This document shows positions 17,625 through 27,319 of a stretch of DNA of 64,000 bases, in pieces (the stretch's first letter is position 1; the number at the start of each line of letters is the position of its first letter). The stretch is from an uncultured Eubacteriales bacterium (GTDB lineage Bacteria; Bacillota; Clostridia; Lachnospirales; Lachnospiraceae): contig CASDVE010000011.1 in assembly GCA_949284175.1 (NCBI GenBank), positions 62,001-126,000 on the forward strand. The letters are read 5' to 3'. The position numbers were made by a program, and so were the translations under genes. The notes beneath the pieces are model-generated. The model searched no databases and was not told the origin of the DNA. It worked only from the letters and a program-made list of their open reading frames with translations.

Positions 17625-18405
17625 TGGGAAAAAGAAAAAAGCCATTGGAGGAGAAAACTATTCCACAGATGAAGTCGCAGCTTTACAAATAGAAGCTGAT
17701 ACATGGAATACCGATATCATGGTTTAAGCAGATGGAAAAATCCATATTAGTTTTGACGGAGAAGAAAAAACTTCTGTCATATTGCAAAACGATACTTTAG
17801 CAGTGGTACAGCAAGGCAGCAATGAGGGCTTGAAAGACCAGATAGCTTTAGGGAAAAAAGTACAGATTACGATTTATTTGCCATATGAATGTATTATTCC
17901 AATCACGTTGAAGAATGGCATGGGGATATTGAAATAGATGGTATCTCTACGCAAGGATTTCTCCTTAACAATAGTAACGGATATGCAACTATATCCTCTG
18001 TCACGGCAGATAATATGGAGGTATTCTTAGGTTCTGGGAACATAACAATCAAAAAAGCACCACTGATGAAGCAGGATAGAAACATCTTCCAGTTATGTAC
18101 AGATCAGTGAAATTGCTTTTAATTATGCAGAAATTACTACCAAATCTGGTGAAACTACTATTTCAAAAGCAAACCCAGAAACGAATATAACTATACAAAG
18201 CGGTTCGGGAGATATAAATTTAACGTATCAATCGAAACAAGACAGTCTTGATTTCGCTGTTACTACTGGTTCAAAAGATATTACTGCTCATTTTGACGGT
18301 GCAAATTATAGCAAAGAAACAGCAGAAAGTAGGCAGGGAACGATTGGAAAAGGAGAATTTCAATTAAAAGTCAATAGTGACAGCGATACAGTTGTAATTA
18401 AATAA
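17625..18405 (+). pseudogene. Broken DUF4097-like beta-strand-repeat gene
   Basis: Three frames together spell a continuous DUF4097-type protein. One piece has ADGKIHISFDGEEKT and VQITIYLPYECIIPITLKN, the next has GDIEIDGISTQGFLLNNSNG and MEVFLGSGNITIKKA, and the last has EITTKSGETTISKAN and QSGSGDINLTY. The breaks are an in-frame TAA near 17726, a frameshift near 17930 and another near 18110. The ATG at 17624 also reads out of frame. DUF4097 proteins often end operons of two-component/ABC systems like the one upstream. GGAGGG is preserved at its start, so the decay is recent in evolutionary terms. Confidence 0.75.
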
Positions 18406-18504
18406 AATGGCATTATGAAAAAAGCCGTAAACAATAAATAAAAAACGTTGCTCTGACGGCAGAAATTTCATGTGTCTTATCATATCAATAGCCGTATGGC
18501 AGTT

Positions 18505-18775
18505 TTAAAATCAAATCCGTCGTTTTCTTTCTTATACAGAAGAATTTGTGACTTCTGGTATTACGGAAAGTCCAGTTACATCACAAGGAACCTATTCCTG
18601 CTATGTATCAGAGGAGTTTGTAAAAAGTAGCATCAACTATGATACTGCAAAATTTCAAAGGTATGTTTATTTTCAAGATACGGATACACTCCCAAAAGAA
18701 ACTCTAAAAGAAATGATTGCATCCATAGAAAAAGAAATCAAAGTGGATTATAGCCTTAGTTTTTCTTTCTTTTGA
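18505..18775 (+). pseudogene. Unassigned coding remnant 1 in decayed block
   Basis: An open frame without a good start encodes SYTEEFVTSGITESPVTSQG, then YVYFQDTDTLPKETLKEMI, and ends after a run of Phe/Ser. The composition looks like an extracytoplasmic loop of a membrane protein, possibly an ABC permease, but I do not recognise it. It is followed by another remnant. The stretch 18406-18504 shows nothing. Confidence 0.35.
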
Positions 18776-18934
18776 GAAAAAATGGGGTTATCATTTGAAA
18801 ATATTTTAATCTTTGTGATCGAAAATGTACATTTTTATCTTGACATTTATACACAGAAGTGTTTAGATGAAAAAAATGGCTTATTTCATCAAGTAACAAA
18901 ACCGAAAGGAGCGTATCATATGAAAAAGAGTTTT

Positions 18935-19274
18935 TTGGTTTTATCTTGGCAGACAGTATGCTCGCAACACTTGGAAAACTATACCAGCACTATTTGTAGG
19001 GAATGCAACAGATGTTGTTTCACTGTTGATTTATTTATGGCAGTATCTGTTTAAAACTGAGGAAACAAGAAATATGACCTTGATGAGCGTTTCGCAGATG
19101 TTTTCTGACGCTACTCCGACATATTTACTGGGAAGAGTTGCAATACTTTTTGAAAATGAGCCAAATTATATAGGAAGCACATCTATGGTTGCTTTGAATG
19201 TTATCTCGTTTGTATATATGATTGTAGTTTTTTTGTTTGGCTTCATTTTGGAAAAGAAAACTAAAAAAATGTAA
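18935..19274 (+). pseudogene. Unassigned membrane-protein remnant 2
   Basis: The frame that ends at TAA 19272-19274 is open upstream past its internal ATGs and reads NTWKTIPALFVGNATDVVSL, later SVSQMFSDATPTYLLGRVAI and a final hydrophobic helix with the tail EKKTKKM. It holds two membrane segments. There is no start codon at the true 5' end, and an in-frame stop lies just upstream. It is probably the C-terminal part of a membrane protein of the same decayed element. The region 18776-18934 shows no other signal. Confidence 0.35.
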
Positions 19275-19439
19275 CAATTCGGAAAATGAATTAGAGCTTT
19301 GCAAACAGACAACTTCCAGATTACCGAGCTTGCGCATCATCGGGTCAACCTGACCCGAACTTTTAACCGAATATCAGCCATCTACTGGTGGCAACGCTGG
19401 GGGCTGTGGCATTAGATAATGAACCGCTCCCAGTTTTGT

Positions 19440-20115
19440 TGTTTTTGATAAATTACGTTAATCCCATTTCTGAAAGATATGGAGTTACAACTTTCGTTCA
19501 AATATCAGGAAACCGTAGCAGATGTAGGGTATGAAAGTGAGGGAAATTACCTATTTTATGAGATTTCTAAAACTCGAAAATATAAATGGGATATCGGACG
19601 AATGGAAACATGGAGTATGTGGAAGAAAGCGACCATTATTATTGCAAAAACGAACAGAGATTGAACGGTTAGTACGAAAAGAGAAAAAAGACGATAAGTG
19701 GTATATCAAAGAACAGTTACTGTATATCGAAGCGAGGGATGCTACGGAGGTTCTTTCAAAACAGAATGTATTAAGAGAAACAACTGCAAAACATCAATGG
19801 AAGAACGACAAAAAGTGCTGTACGTTTCAAAAAAGACGAAGGAAAAACGACAGGAAACGTTGTAACGAATTACGAGTGATTATGGAATACAGCTTAGGAT
19901 GAACCGAGGTATACAGATGGAAGGAAGTTTTGCAAACATAAAAGAGGATGGAATCCTGACGATATTTATACCGTGGGAAGGCAAATATAACCGCACAAAG
20001 TATCCATCCTACTAGCAATGGGGTGTAACATCAATAAACTCCATCATAAAATTCAGATAGAGAGGCAGGACAATAAATGCTTCCACTAAAAAAGCCACTT
20101 AATTTTTGACAGTTT
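19440..20115 (+). mobile_element. 3' remnant of an IS1182-family transposase gene
   Basis: Pieces in different frames match the C-terminal half of IS1182-type transposases: YQETVADVGYESEGNYLF (the DAGYESEENY region), a Lys/Arg-rich middle, YGIQLRMNRGIQMEGSFANI (the LRMNRSIQVEG region), and NINKLHHKIQIERQ at the end. Frameshifts separate them. No N-terminal half is present here; a matching 5' half lies at 39.17-39.78 kb beyond the other end of the CRISPR locus. Inactive. Confidence 0.7.
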
Positions 20116-20290
20116 AAAATATAAATCAGAAAGAAAACCTTTTCCAGCAAAAGGTTTATTAAAGTTAAAGTGTGCTCTTTTCTAGAAAAGATATATAATA
20201 GAAGATGATTTCAGTTAAAAAGGACAAAAAGATACTGACGCAACTATGATTTTTTAATCATTGATGCGATGCCCCATGCTTTTTTCTATA

Positions 20291-20342
20291 AAAAAACAGC
20301 TATGAGATTAGCTAGGATATTACTTCGTTGATACAGCCAGTC
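20291..20342 (+). repeat. Left copy of the ~51-bp direct repeat bracketing CRISPR array 1
   Basis: It begins AAAAAACAGCTATGA and ends ATTACTTCGTTGATACAGCC, with a variable 12-13 nt middle. The right copy at 26398-26448 shares both ends exactly (about 46 of 52 positions agree). The stretch 20116-20290 before it holds no recognisable gene. Confidence 0.7.
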
Positions 20343-20375
20343 TTAGTTGTTGGTCTTGCTTTAGTATTCACATTT

Positions 20376-20503
20376 TGGAAGGGATTATAGATAAAGAATC
20401 AGCCGTCTTAGATTTTATTACTTAGGAAATAACTATAAGAATAAGGTAGAACATATAGGAGTAAAAGAAACATTTGATTTAGAAGGTGTGCTTATTTTTT
20501 TAG
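20376..20503 (+). pseudogene. Decayed 3' tail of a second cas2 copy
   Basis: About 128 nt match the last 128 nt of the intact cas2 at 35491-35618, from TGGAAGGGATTATAG onwards. A 1-2 nt change after GAATCA and an extra T before the stop break the frame. The 5' two thirds of cas2 are absent. It is followed by a leader nearly identical to that of array 2, so a cas2-tail-plus-leader segment was duplicated. Confidence 0.9.
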
Positions 20504-20701
20504 AAATAAAATTTAGAAAATAAAATAATTTTGTGCGAACCTAAAGTAAACATAAAAATGCAGAGAGGTTCGCACAAAAAAAGTGCACAAAAATAAAACA
20601 AAAATTGAAAAAGTAGAAGAAAAAATATATTTTAAAAAGAAAAAATATACGAAATGTATAAAAAAGGGCAATATAATCAAAAAATATGGTATAATATTGC
20701 T
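20504..20701 (+). promoter_or_regulatory. Leader of CRISPR array 1 with hairpin and extended -10 promoter
   Basis: The AT-rich leader is about 90% identical to that of array 2 (35619-35818). It has a perfect 14-bp inverted repeat, TTTTGTGCGAACCT at 20529-20542 and AGGTTCGCACAAAA at 20566-20579, followed by the palindrome GTGCAC. An extended -10 (TGGTATAAT, -10 at 20690-20695) is placed so that transcription should start at about the first base of repeat 1. No good -35 is visible. The inverted repeat lacks a T-run, so it is more likely a protein-binding or integration signal than a terminator. Confidence 0.8.
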
Positions 20702-23700
20702 GTCGAGATCCTTATGGATCTCGTGGATCTAAATTTAGAGGCTACTTTTTAGTTAGCCTCTTTTTTAGTCGAGATCCTTATGGATCTCGTGGATCTAAAT
20801 TAATACTGCACTCACATAAAAGAAAAGGAGAATAGTCGAGATCCTTATGGATCTCGTGGATCTAAATGAAGAGGGTTGTATTACAGTACAATTTATGGAT
20901 AGTCGAGATCCTTATGGATCTCGTGGATCTAAATTAAATCATTGTAATCATCAAGCCAATCGCGAGCCGTGTCGAGATCCTTATGGATCTCGTGGATCTA
21001 AATATGTCCATAGTCCCAACTATATTGTATATATCTATGTCGAGATCCTTATGGATCTCGTGGATCTAAATAAAATTAAAAATGGAACTAGAGAAAACAA
21101 GAAATGTCGAGATCCTTATGGATCTCGTGGATCTAAATTAAAAACAGTTGAAAAAAGAAATAATAATGTCGGTCGAGATCCTTATGGATCTCGTGGATCT
21201 AAATTTTAATTTGGATGTTAAATACCCCGTCCGCCTCGTCGAGATCCTTATGGATCTCGTGGATCTAAATCATCTGTACCATCTTTTTTCTTGTAGATAG
21301 TTTCTGTCGAGATCCTTATGGATCTCGTGGATCTAAATATATTCTAACTCTTTGACTTTTTATGTAATGAACGTCGAGATCCTTATGGATCTCGTGGATC
21401 TAAATATTATTATTTAGTCGTGGACAACAGTGATTTATGGTCGAGATCCTTATGGATCTCGTGGATCTAAATTTCAGTGGGAATTAATGCTGAAATGGGA
21501 GGAAGTGTCGAGATCCTTATGGATCTCGTGGATCTAAATAATAAGGATAAAGCATTTGCCAATTTACAATGCGTCGAGATCCTTATGGATCTCGTGGATC
21601 TAAATATAAGATCATCGATTATCTATAAAATAAATTATAGTCGAGATCCTTATGGATCTCGTGGATCTAAATTTTTATTTCTTGCCAAATAGCACCATTT
21701 TCCCAGTCGAGATCCTTATGGATCTCGTGGATCTAAATTATGTCGTGACGTGTGTCACTCCATAGATCACCACGTCGAGATCCTTATGGATCTCGTGGAT
21801 CTAAATGTCATACTAGGGTTTATTTGTCATGGCTTGAAAAAGGTCGAGATCCTTATGGATCTCGTGGATCTAAATTTTGGCTCTTGTTTTTTTACTAATA
21901 CCCAACAAACGTCGAGATCCTTATGGATCTCGTGGATCTAAATAAAACAGCATCATACTGATGCATAAACTTTTGAAAGTCGAGATCCTTATGGATCTCG
22001 TGGATCTAAATCAATTACATGACTTTAATTTATAATCTTGTATAAGTCGAGATCCTTATGGATCTCGTGGATCTAAATACCCCTTTATACCTCATAGTTA
22101 AGCCATTTTTAAGCGTCGAGATCCTTATGGATCTCGTGGATCTAAATAAAACAGCATCATACTGATGCATAAACTTTTGAAGTCGAGATCCTTATGGATC
22201 TCGTGGATCTAAATTTATGTGTATTTTAGTTTTATTAGGTAGGTGGGTAGTCGAGATCCTTATGGATCTCGTGGATCTAAATTGAGGCTGTGCTTATAAG
22301 TCAGGCGGTGGAACTTGGTCGAGATCCTTATGGATCTCGTGGATCTAAATCAGAACAAATGCTTGCTTATCGAGCGGCCGCATGTCGAGATCCTTATGGA
22401 TCTCGTGGATCTAAATTTCTCCGCATTTTAAACACTTTGTTTCATACAATGGTCGAGATCCTTATGGATCTCGTGGATCTAAATGAAAGGAGCTGATTAA
22501 ATATGTTGAATAACACAGTCGAGATCCTTATGGATCTCGTGGATCTAAATTGGAAACTCTGTTGCTCCACCATATACAATCGCAGTCGAGATCCTTATGG
22601 ATCTCGTGGATCTAAATTTCTATTGTCTTATCCTCTACATCTTTGACATACATGTCGAGATCCTTATGGATCTCGTGGATCTAAATTTTATGGTAATAAT
22701 CCTCAGCCCACTCGAAGACTATAGTCGAGATCCTTATGGATCTCGTGGATCTAAATTTGACACATATGATGGAGAGATTTCCTCAACGGCGTCGAGATCC
22801 TTATGGATCTCGTGGATCTAAATTGATTGGGGGCATTGTCATGATAAAACTGATTATTGTCGAGATCCTTATGGATCTCGTGGATCTAAATTCCTTTCTA
22901 TACTGCTAATGTTCCATTTATTTTGTCGAGATCCTTATGGATCTCGTGGATCTAAATTAGGCTCTATGCTCTTATTTTCTTGCTCCATACTGTCGAGATC
23001 CTTATGGATCTCGTGGATCTAAATTTTATAAGGAACTGCTTTGGTCTCTTTACCAGCGTCGAGATCCTTATGGATCTCGTGGATCTAAATTGCCATCAAA
23101 TACTAAGCGCCACAAATAATAATCGTCGAGATCTTTATGGATCTCGTGGATCTAAATAATTACATCAAATGGAACATTTACTTCACAAGCAGTCGAGATC
23201 CTTATGGATCTCGTGGATCTAAATTCTTGAAAATTTAGATAAACCTGTTATTGCTGCGTCGAGATCCTTATGGATCTCGTGGATCTAAATCTGTTGTGCT
23301 TGTGGTCGGTGCGGTTGCACTGGGGTCGAGATCCTTATGGATCTCGTGGATCTAAATCGGAGATTGGCAACAGTAATGTTGACGGAACTGAGTCGAGATC
23401 CTTATGGATCTCGTGGATCTAAATATTATATTCTGCTAAGGCTTGAATAGCCTCTTTTGTCGAGATCCTTATGGATCTCGTGGATCTAAATTTGTAGCCT
23501 CCTAGAATTGAATCTTAAAAAGATATAGTCGAGATCCTTATGGATCTCGTGGATCTAAATAAAAATGTATTTGATCAGTTAGATGGGCAGTATGGTCGAG
23601 ATCCTTATGGATCTCGTGGATCTAAATTACAGAACAGATAGAACTTGTGAAGAAATATTTTAGTCGAGATCCTTATGGATCTCGTGGATCTAAATAAGAT

Positions 23701-26401
23701 TAGCGGGTTTCCCACACCGGAATATAGGCGTCGAGATCCTTATGGATCTCGTGGATCTAAATCCTCCTTTTGGGGGGAAACTCTGTCCTGCCTCTGCGTC
23801 GAGATCCTTATGGATCTCGTGGATCTAAATTCTGATAGCGTCATCTTCAATAAATTCAAACTTCTGGTCGAGATCCTTATGGATCTCGTGGATCTAAATA
23901 TGTGGTGCTGATTTTAAGTATCTAGTTGTACCAGGTCGAGATCCTTATGGATCTCGTGGATCTAAATCACCCATAGTTACTCACTTTACGGTGTACATAT
24001 TCGTCGAGATCCTTATGGATCTCGTGGATCTAAATAGCAAGTTTGCTAGGTTTTTCATCGTTAGAAAAAGTCGAGATCCTTATGGATCTCGTGGATCTAA
24101 ATTTCTGGCATAGGATTTTCTGTTGGTATACCAGTTGTCGAGATCCTTATGGATCTCGTGGATCTAAATCACACTCTAGTCTGGACTTTTACATCGCTCA
24201 TACCAGTCGAGATCCTTATGGATCTCGTGGATCTAAATAATAAGTAATTTAAATAATAAAATATCTGTTATTTGTCGAGATCCTTATGGATCTCGTGGAT
24301 CTAAATAAATTTTAATTTTTGGGGTTGAATTATGAATCTTGTCGAGATCCTTATGGATCTCGTGGATCTAAATATCCCCATTGGCTTTATTGCTACTGGT
24401 ATCCCTTTGTCGAGATCCTTATGGATCTCGTGGATCTAAATATATTGGTGGATTAAAGCGGGCAAGCCTTGTATTGTCGAGATCCTTATGGATCTCGTGG
24501 ATCTAAATGTTCTTGATATGGAAGAATTTGAAAGTGTTGTGGTCGAGATCCTTATGGATCTCGTGGATCTAAATTTGTTATGCCAAGTGCAAGTACATTT
24601 GCTGTGACGGGTCGAGATCCTTATGGATCTCGTGGATCTAAATCTCGTACGAGGTGACATCTCCACAGAACGATGAAGTCGAGATCCTTATGGATCTCGT
24701 GGATCTAAATGAGAAGATATAAAAGCGAATTTGCCTAACATGGTTGTCGAGATCCTTATGGATCTCGTGGATCTAAATCGTAATGTATAAGCGGAGTACG
24801 TGTCCGCTTGTAGTCGAGATCCTTATGGATCTCGTGGATCTAAATTGCGGTGAAAGAGAAATGTCGAATGCTTTTATGGTCGAGATCCTTATGGATCTCG
24901 TGGATCTAAATTCTATACGCCGGAACTAAGTATTTATATAAACTTGGTCGAGATCCTTATGGATCTCGTGGATCTAAATTGTACATACATTTGCGGGTGC
25001 GGGAAAAAATGAAAGTCGAGATCCTTATGGATCTCGTGGATCTAAATTTATACTGGATATTAAACTATTTGCATAATTAGGGTCGAGATCCTTATGGATC
25101 TCGTGGATCTAAATAAAAATATTTTAAGCGATTGTTTTTTATCATTCCAGTCGAGATCCTTATGGATCTCGTGGATCTAAATTTGTAATTTTTTGTAAAT
25201 GCTAGATAAGCATTTAAGTCGAGATCCTTATGGATCTCGTGGATCTAAATTTGCTCCCAGGCAATTACCTGTGCAAGTCTTTTGTCGAGATCCTTATGGA
25301 TCTCGTGGATCTAAATGTCTATTCCTAATGGCAAATCTCGATAAAAAGCAGCTGTCGAGATCCTTATGGATCTCGTGGATCTAAATAAATAGGAGGATTT
25401 AAAGATGTTAAAAGACAAAGTGTCGAGATCCTTATGGATCTCGTGGATCTAAATTGGTCATAACTCACCCTCCTAAATTTATCCATATGTCGAGATCCTT
25501 ATGGATCTCGTGGATCTAAATTTATATAACTTAGTGGCTCGTCTAATTACAATCAAAGTCGAGATCCTTATGGATCTCGTGGATCTAAATTGTTATGGTA
25601 CAATTGGCCGCTATGGTCGCACGAAGGTCGAGATCCTTATGGATCTCGTGGATCTAAATCACAGAAACAGAGTGGAACGAGAATACAAAGATATGTCGAG
25701 ATCCTTATGGATCTCGTGGATCTAAATGATGAATTGGCATTAGTAAACTGGGAAGCGAAGAAGTCGAGATCCTTATGGATCTCGTGGATCTAAATACAAA
25801 GACTATGGCTGATTTAAGCGTATCTACTGGTCGAGATCCTTATGGATCTCGTGGATCTAAATCCATGCTCTTTATTGGTCTTGTAGGCTTTTTCTACGTC
25901 GAGATCCTTATGGATCTCGTGGATCTAAATAGGCAGTAAGTTAATACCGCCCTTTTTCTCCATTGTCGAGATCCTTATGGATCTCGTGGATCTAAATCTC
26001 TATCTCCTGCTCAACCAAGAAAGAACTAAGCGTCGAGATCCTTATGGATCTCGTGGATCTAAATGTTTTTGATAATTTAATTATACATCAAATTTTGATG
26101 TCGAGATCCTTATGGATCTCGTGGATCTAAATGTTAATAGATTTAGTAAACAAAGTAATGGTAGAAGCGTCGAGATCCTTATGGATCTCGTGGATCTAAA
26201 TCATAATCGCATTTAAAGCCATCAATAAGTATAAGTCGAGATCCTTATGGATCTCGTGGATCTAAATCGTTTAATAAAATTGAATTTGATGGAAAAATAG
26301 TGTCGAGATCCTTATGGATCTCGTGGATCTAAATAGAGTATGAGAGAAGTGAGTAGTTGATATTTGAAGTCGAGATCCTTATGGATCTCGTGGATTTAAA
26401 A
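20702..26401 (+). CRISPR. CRISPR array 1: 85 repeats, 84 spacers (type I-C)
   Basis: The repeat is 33 nt, starts GTCGAGATCC, carries the inverted repeat GAGATCC/GGATCTC around TTAT, and ends ATCTAAAT, a type I-C-like stem and 3' handle. I counted 85 repeat starts from 20702 to 26369. Spacers are 33-37 nt. All repeats are identical except number 37 at 23125 (one C to T) and the last at 26369, which ends GGATTTAAAA. That degenerate end and the leader set the orientation left to right. Spacers 19 and 22 are the same sequence. Spacer 1 resembles a terminator. Reading frames found across the array are translation artefacts of the repeat. Confidence 0.99.
20735..20767 (+). terminator. Spacer 1 of array 1, shaped as an intrinsic terminator
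   Basis: AGAGGCTA (20737-20744) pairs perfectly with TAGCCTCT (20754-20761), the stem can extend by CT/AG with one bulge to a TTTT loop, and a run of six T (20761-20766) follows. It lies ~33-65 nt after the predicted start of the array transcript. As the leader-proximal spacer it is the newest in array 1. Confidence 0.75.
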
Positions 26402-26448
26402 AACAGCTATGAAAGTAACTATGAATTACTTCGTTGATACAGCCAGTC
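26398..26448 (+). repeat. Right copy of the ~51-bp direct repeat bracketing CRISPR array 1
   Basis: It abuts the last, degenerate CRISPR repeat and matches the left copy at 20291-20342 over AAAAAACAGCTATGA and ATTACTTCGTTGATACAGCC. Sequence to the right differs from that to the right of the left copy. The stretch 26449-26737 shows no gene I can support. Confidence 0.7.
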
Positions 26449-26737
26449 GGTAAATTTTTTCGGTTAGCTGTTCTTCTTGTTTGTTAAAAGAATTCATTCT
26501 AAATAAATTGTTTTAAATAGGTAAAAATAAAATAGAACCGATATAGGAAGTATAGTGTGTGATAGAATTTAAGGAAATAACTTATGGTAGAAGAATATTC
26601 TTATCATATTTATCTGTATGTTTTTGTAGTCAGTTCCAGTTGGTATTGAACAAAACATTTAGTCAGTTTCATCCTGTCTAGACTTTTTGGGTTTGCTGAC
26701 AATTTACTTGAATTCTATTTCTATTCTACTGTTTTGA

Positions 26738-26870
26738 AAACGATGAGAAGCACGCTTTGCGAACTTCTCACGTTCGTGGGCAGCGTCAACATGATAAATG
26801 TTCGCGGGCAGTCGTCATAAACTTATGCAAGCATAGTTTCTGACTCGTTGCCTTCGCGTAAAATAGAAAT
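26738..26870 (-). repeat. Dispersed structured repeat, copy C (minus strand)
   Basis: Read on the minus strand it begins ACGCGAAGGCAACGAGTCA, has a first hairpin with AAACT pairing AGTTT and TGC pairing GCA, then GACGACTGCCCGCGAAC, an extra ~25 nt that partly repeats that block, and finally a second hairpin with GTGAGAAG pairing with CTTCTCAT. It matches copy A at 9211-9300 at the start and end, while the stem bases of hairpin 1 differ but still pair. Confidence 0.65.
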
Positions 26871-26903
26871 GCAAGCATTTCACTTATGCCTTCCACGCAA
26901 ATA

Positions 26904-26949
26904 TAAAAATAGAGCCATGGTTCAGAAAAGAATCCTGGCTCTATTTTTT
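26904..26949. terminator. Intrinsic terminator upstream of the cas operon
   Basis: AAAATAGAGCCA pairs with TGGCTCTATTTT, extended by GG/CC with one bulge, with A-run and T-run on either side. It would stop read-through from array 1 into cas3 and can act in both directions. Confidence 0.75.
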
Positions 26950-27156
26950 GAGATTATCCATTTCGAATAATCTCGGAATAAGGAAATTCCCATAGATACT
27001 ATTTTACTATTAATTTCGATCCACAACAAAGTTAATCAAATATTGAATGATAACTCTGTTGACAATTAAAAGAATAACGCAAAAATTTTCTTTCGTCAAA
27101 TCATAAAAATAAAATATATTTCTAATATTAAAAAAGTATTTATTGTAAATTAATTC

Positions 27157-27280
27157 TTGAAAAAATCTGGAAATATGTTATTATATAGATAATAAGGGGA
27201 GTTTCAACATAATATCTGTTAATTCGTTTGAATGACAGAGAAAAGTCAAGCGGAAATATTTGTGTTTTCGCTTGGCTTTA
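27157..27280 (+). promoter_or_regulatory. Putative cas operon promoter with a strong 5'-leader hairpin
   Basis: TTGAAA at 27157-27162 and TATTAT at 27179-27184 (16 nt apart) are a plausible promoter. The transcript leader would then form a 15-bp stem between 27242-27256 and 27265-27279 (core CAAGCG/CGCTTG, counting two G-U pairs), with an 8-nt loop, ending 40 nt before the cas3 start. The following TTTATCC is a weak T-run, so the hairpin may attenuate transcription or act in translation or mRNA stability. Promoter strength is uncertain. Confidence 0.5.
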
Positions 27281-27319
27281 TCCATAAATGATTTTCCATA
27301 TTGAGAGGAGGTATTTTAT

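Noticed and set aside
17889..18110. A 73-residue protein at 17889-18110 as an intact small gene
   Set aside because: It is the middle frame of a broken DUF4097-like gene; adjoining frames continue the same repeat protein on both sides.
20847..26400. Many open frames reading RDPYGSRGSK, VEILMDLVDLN or RSLWISWI across array 1 and array 2
   Set aside because: They are the three translations of the 33-nt CRISPR repeat joined through spacers without stops; no start sites or coding constraint.
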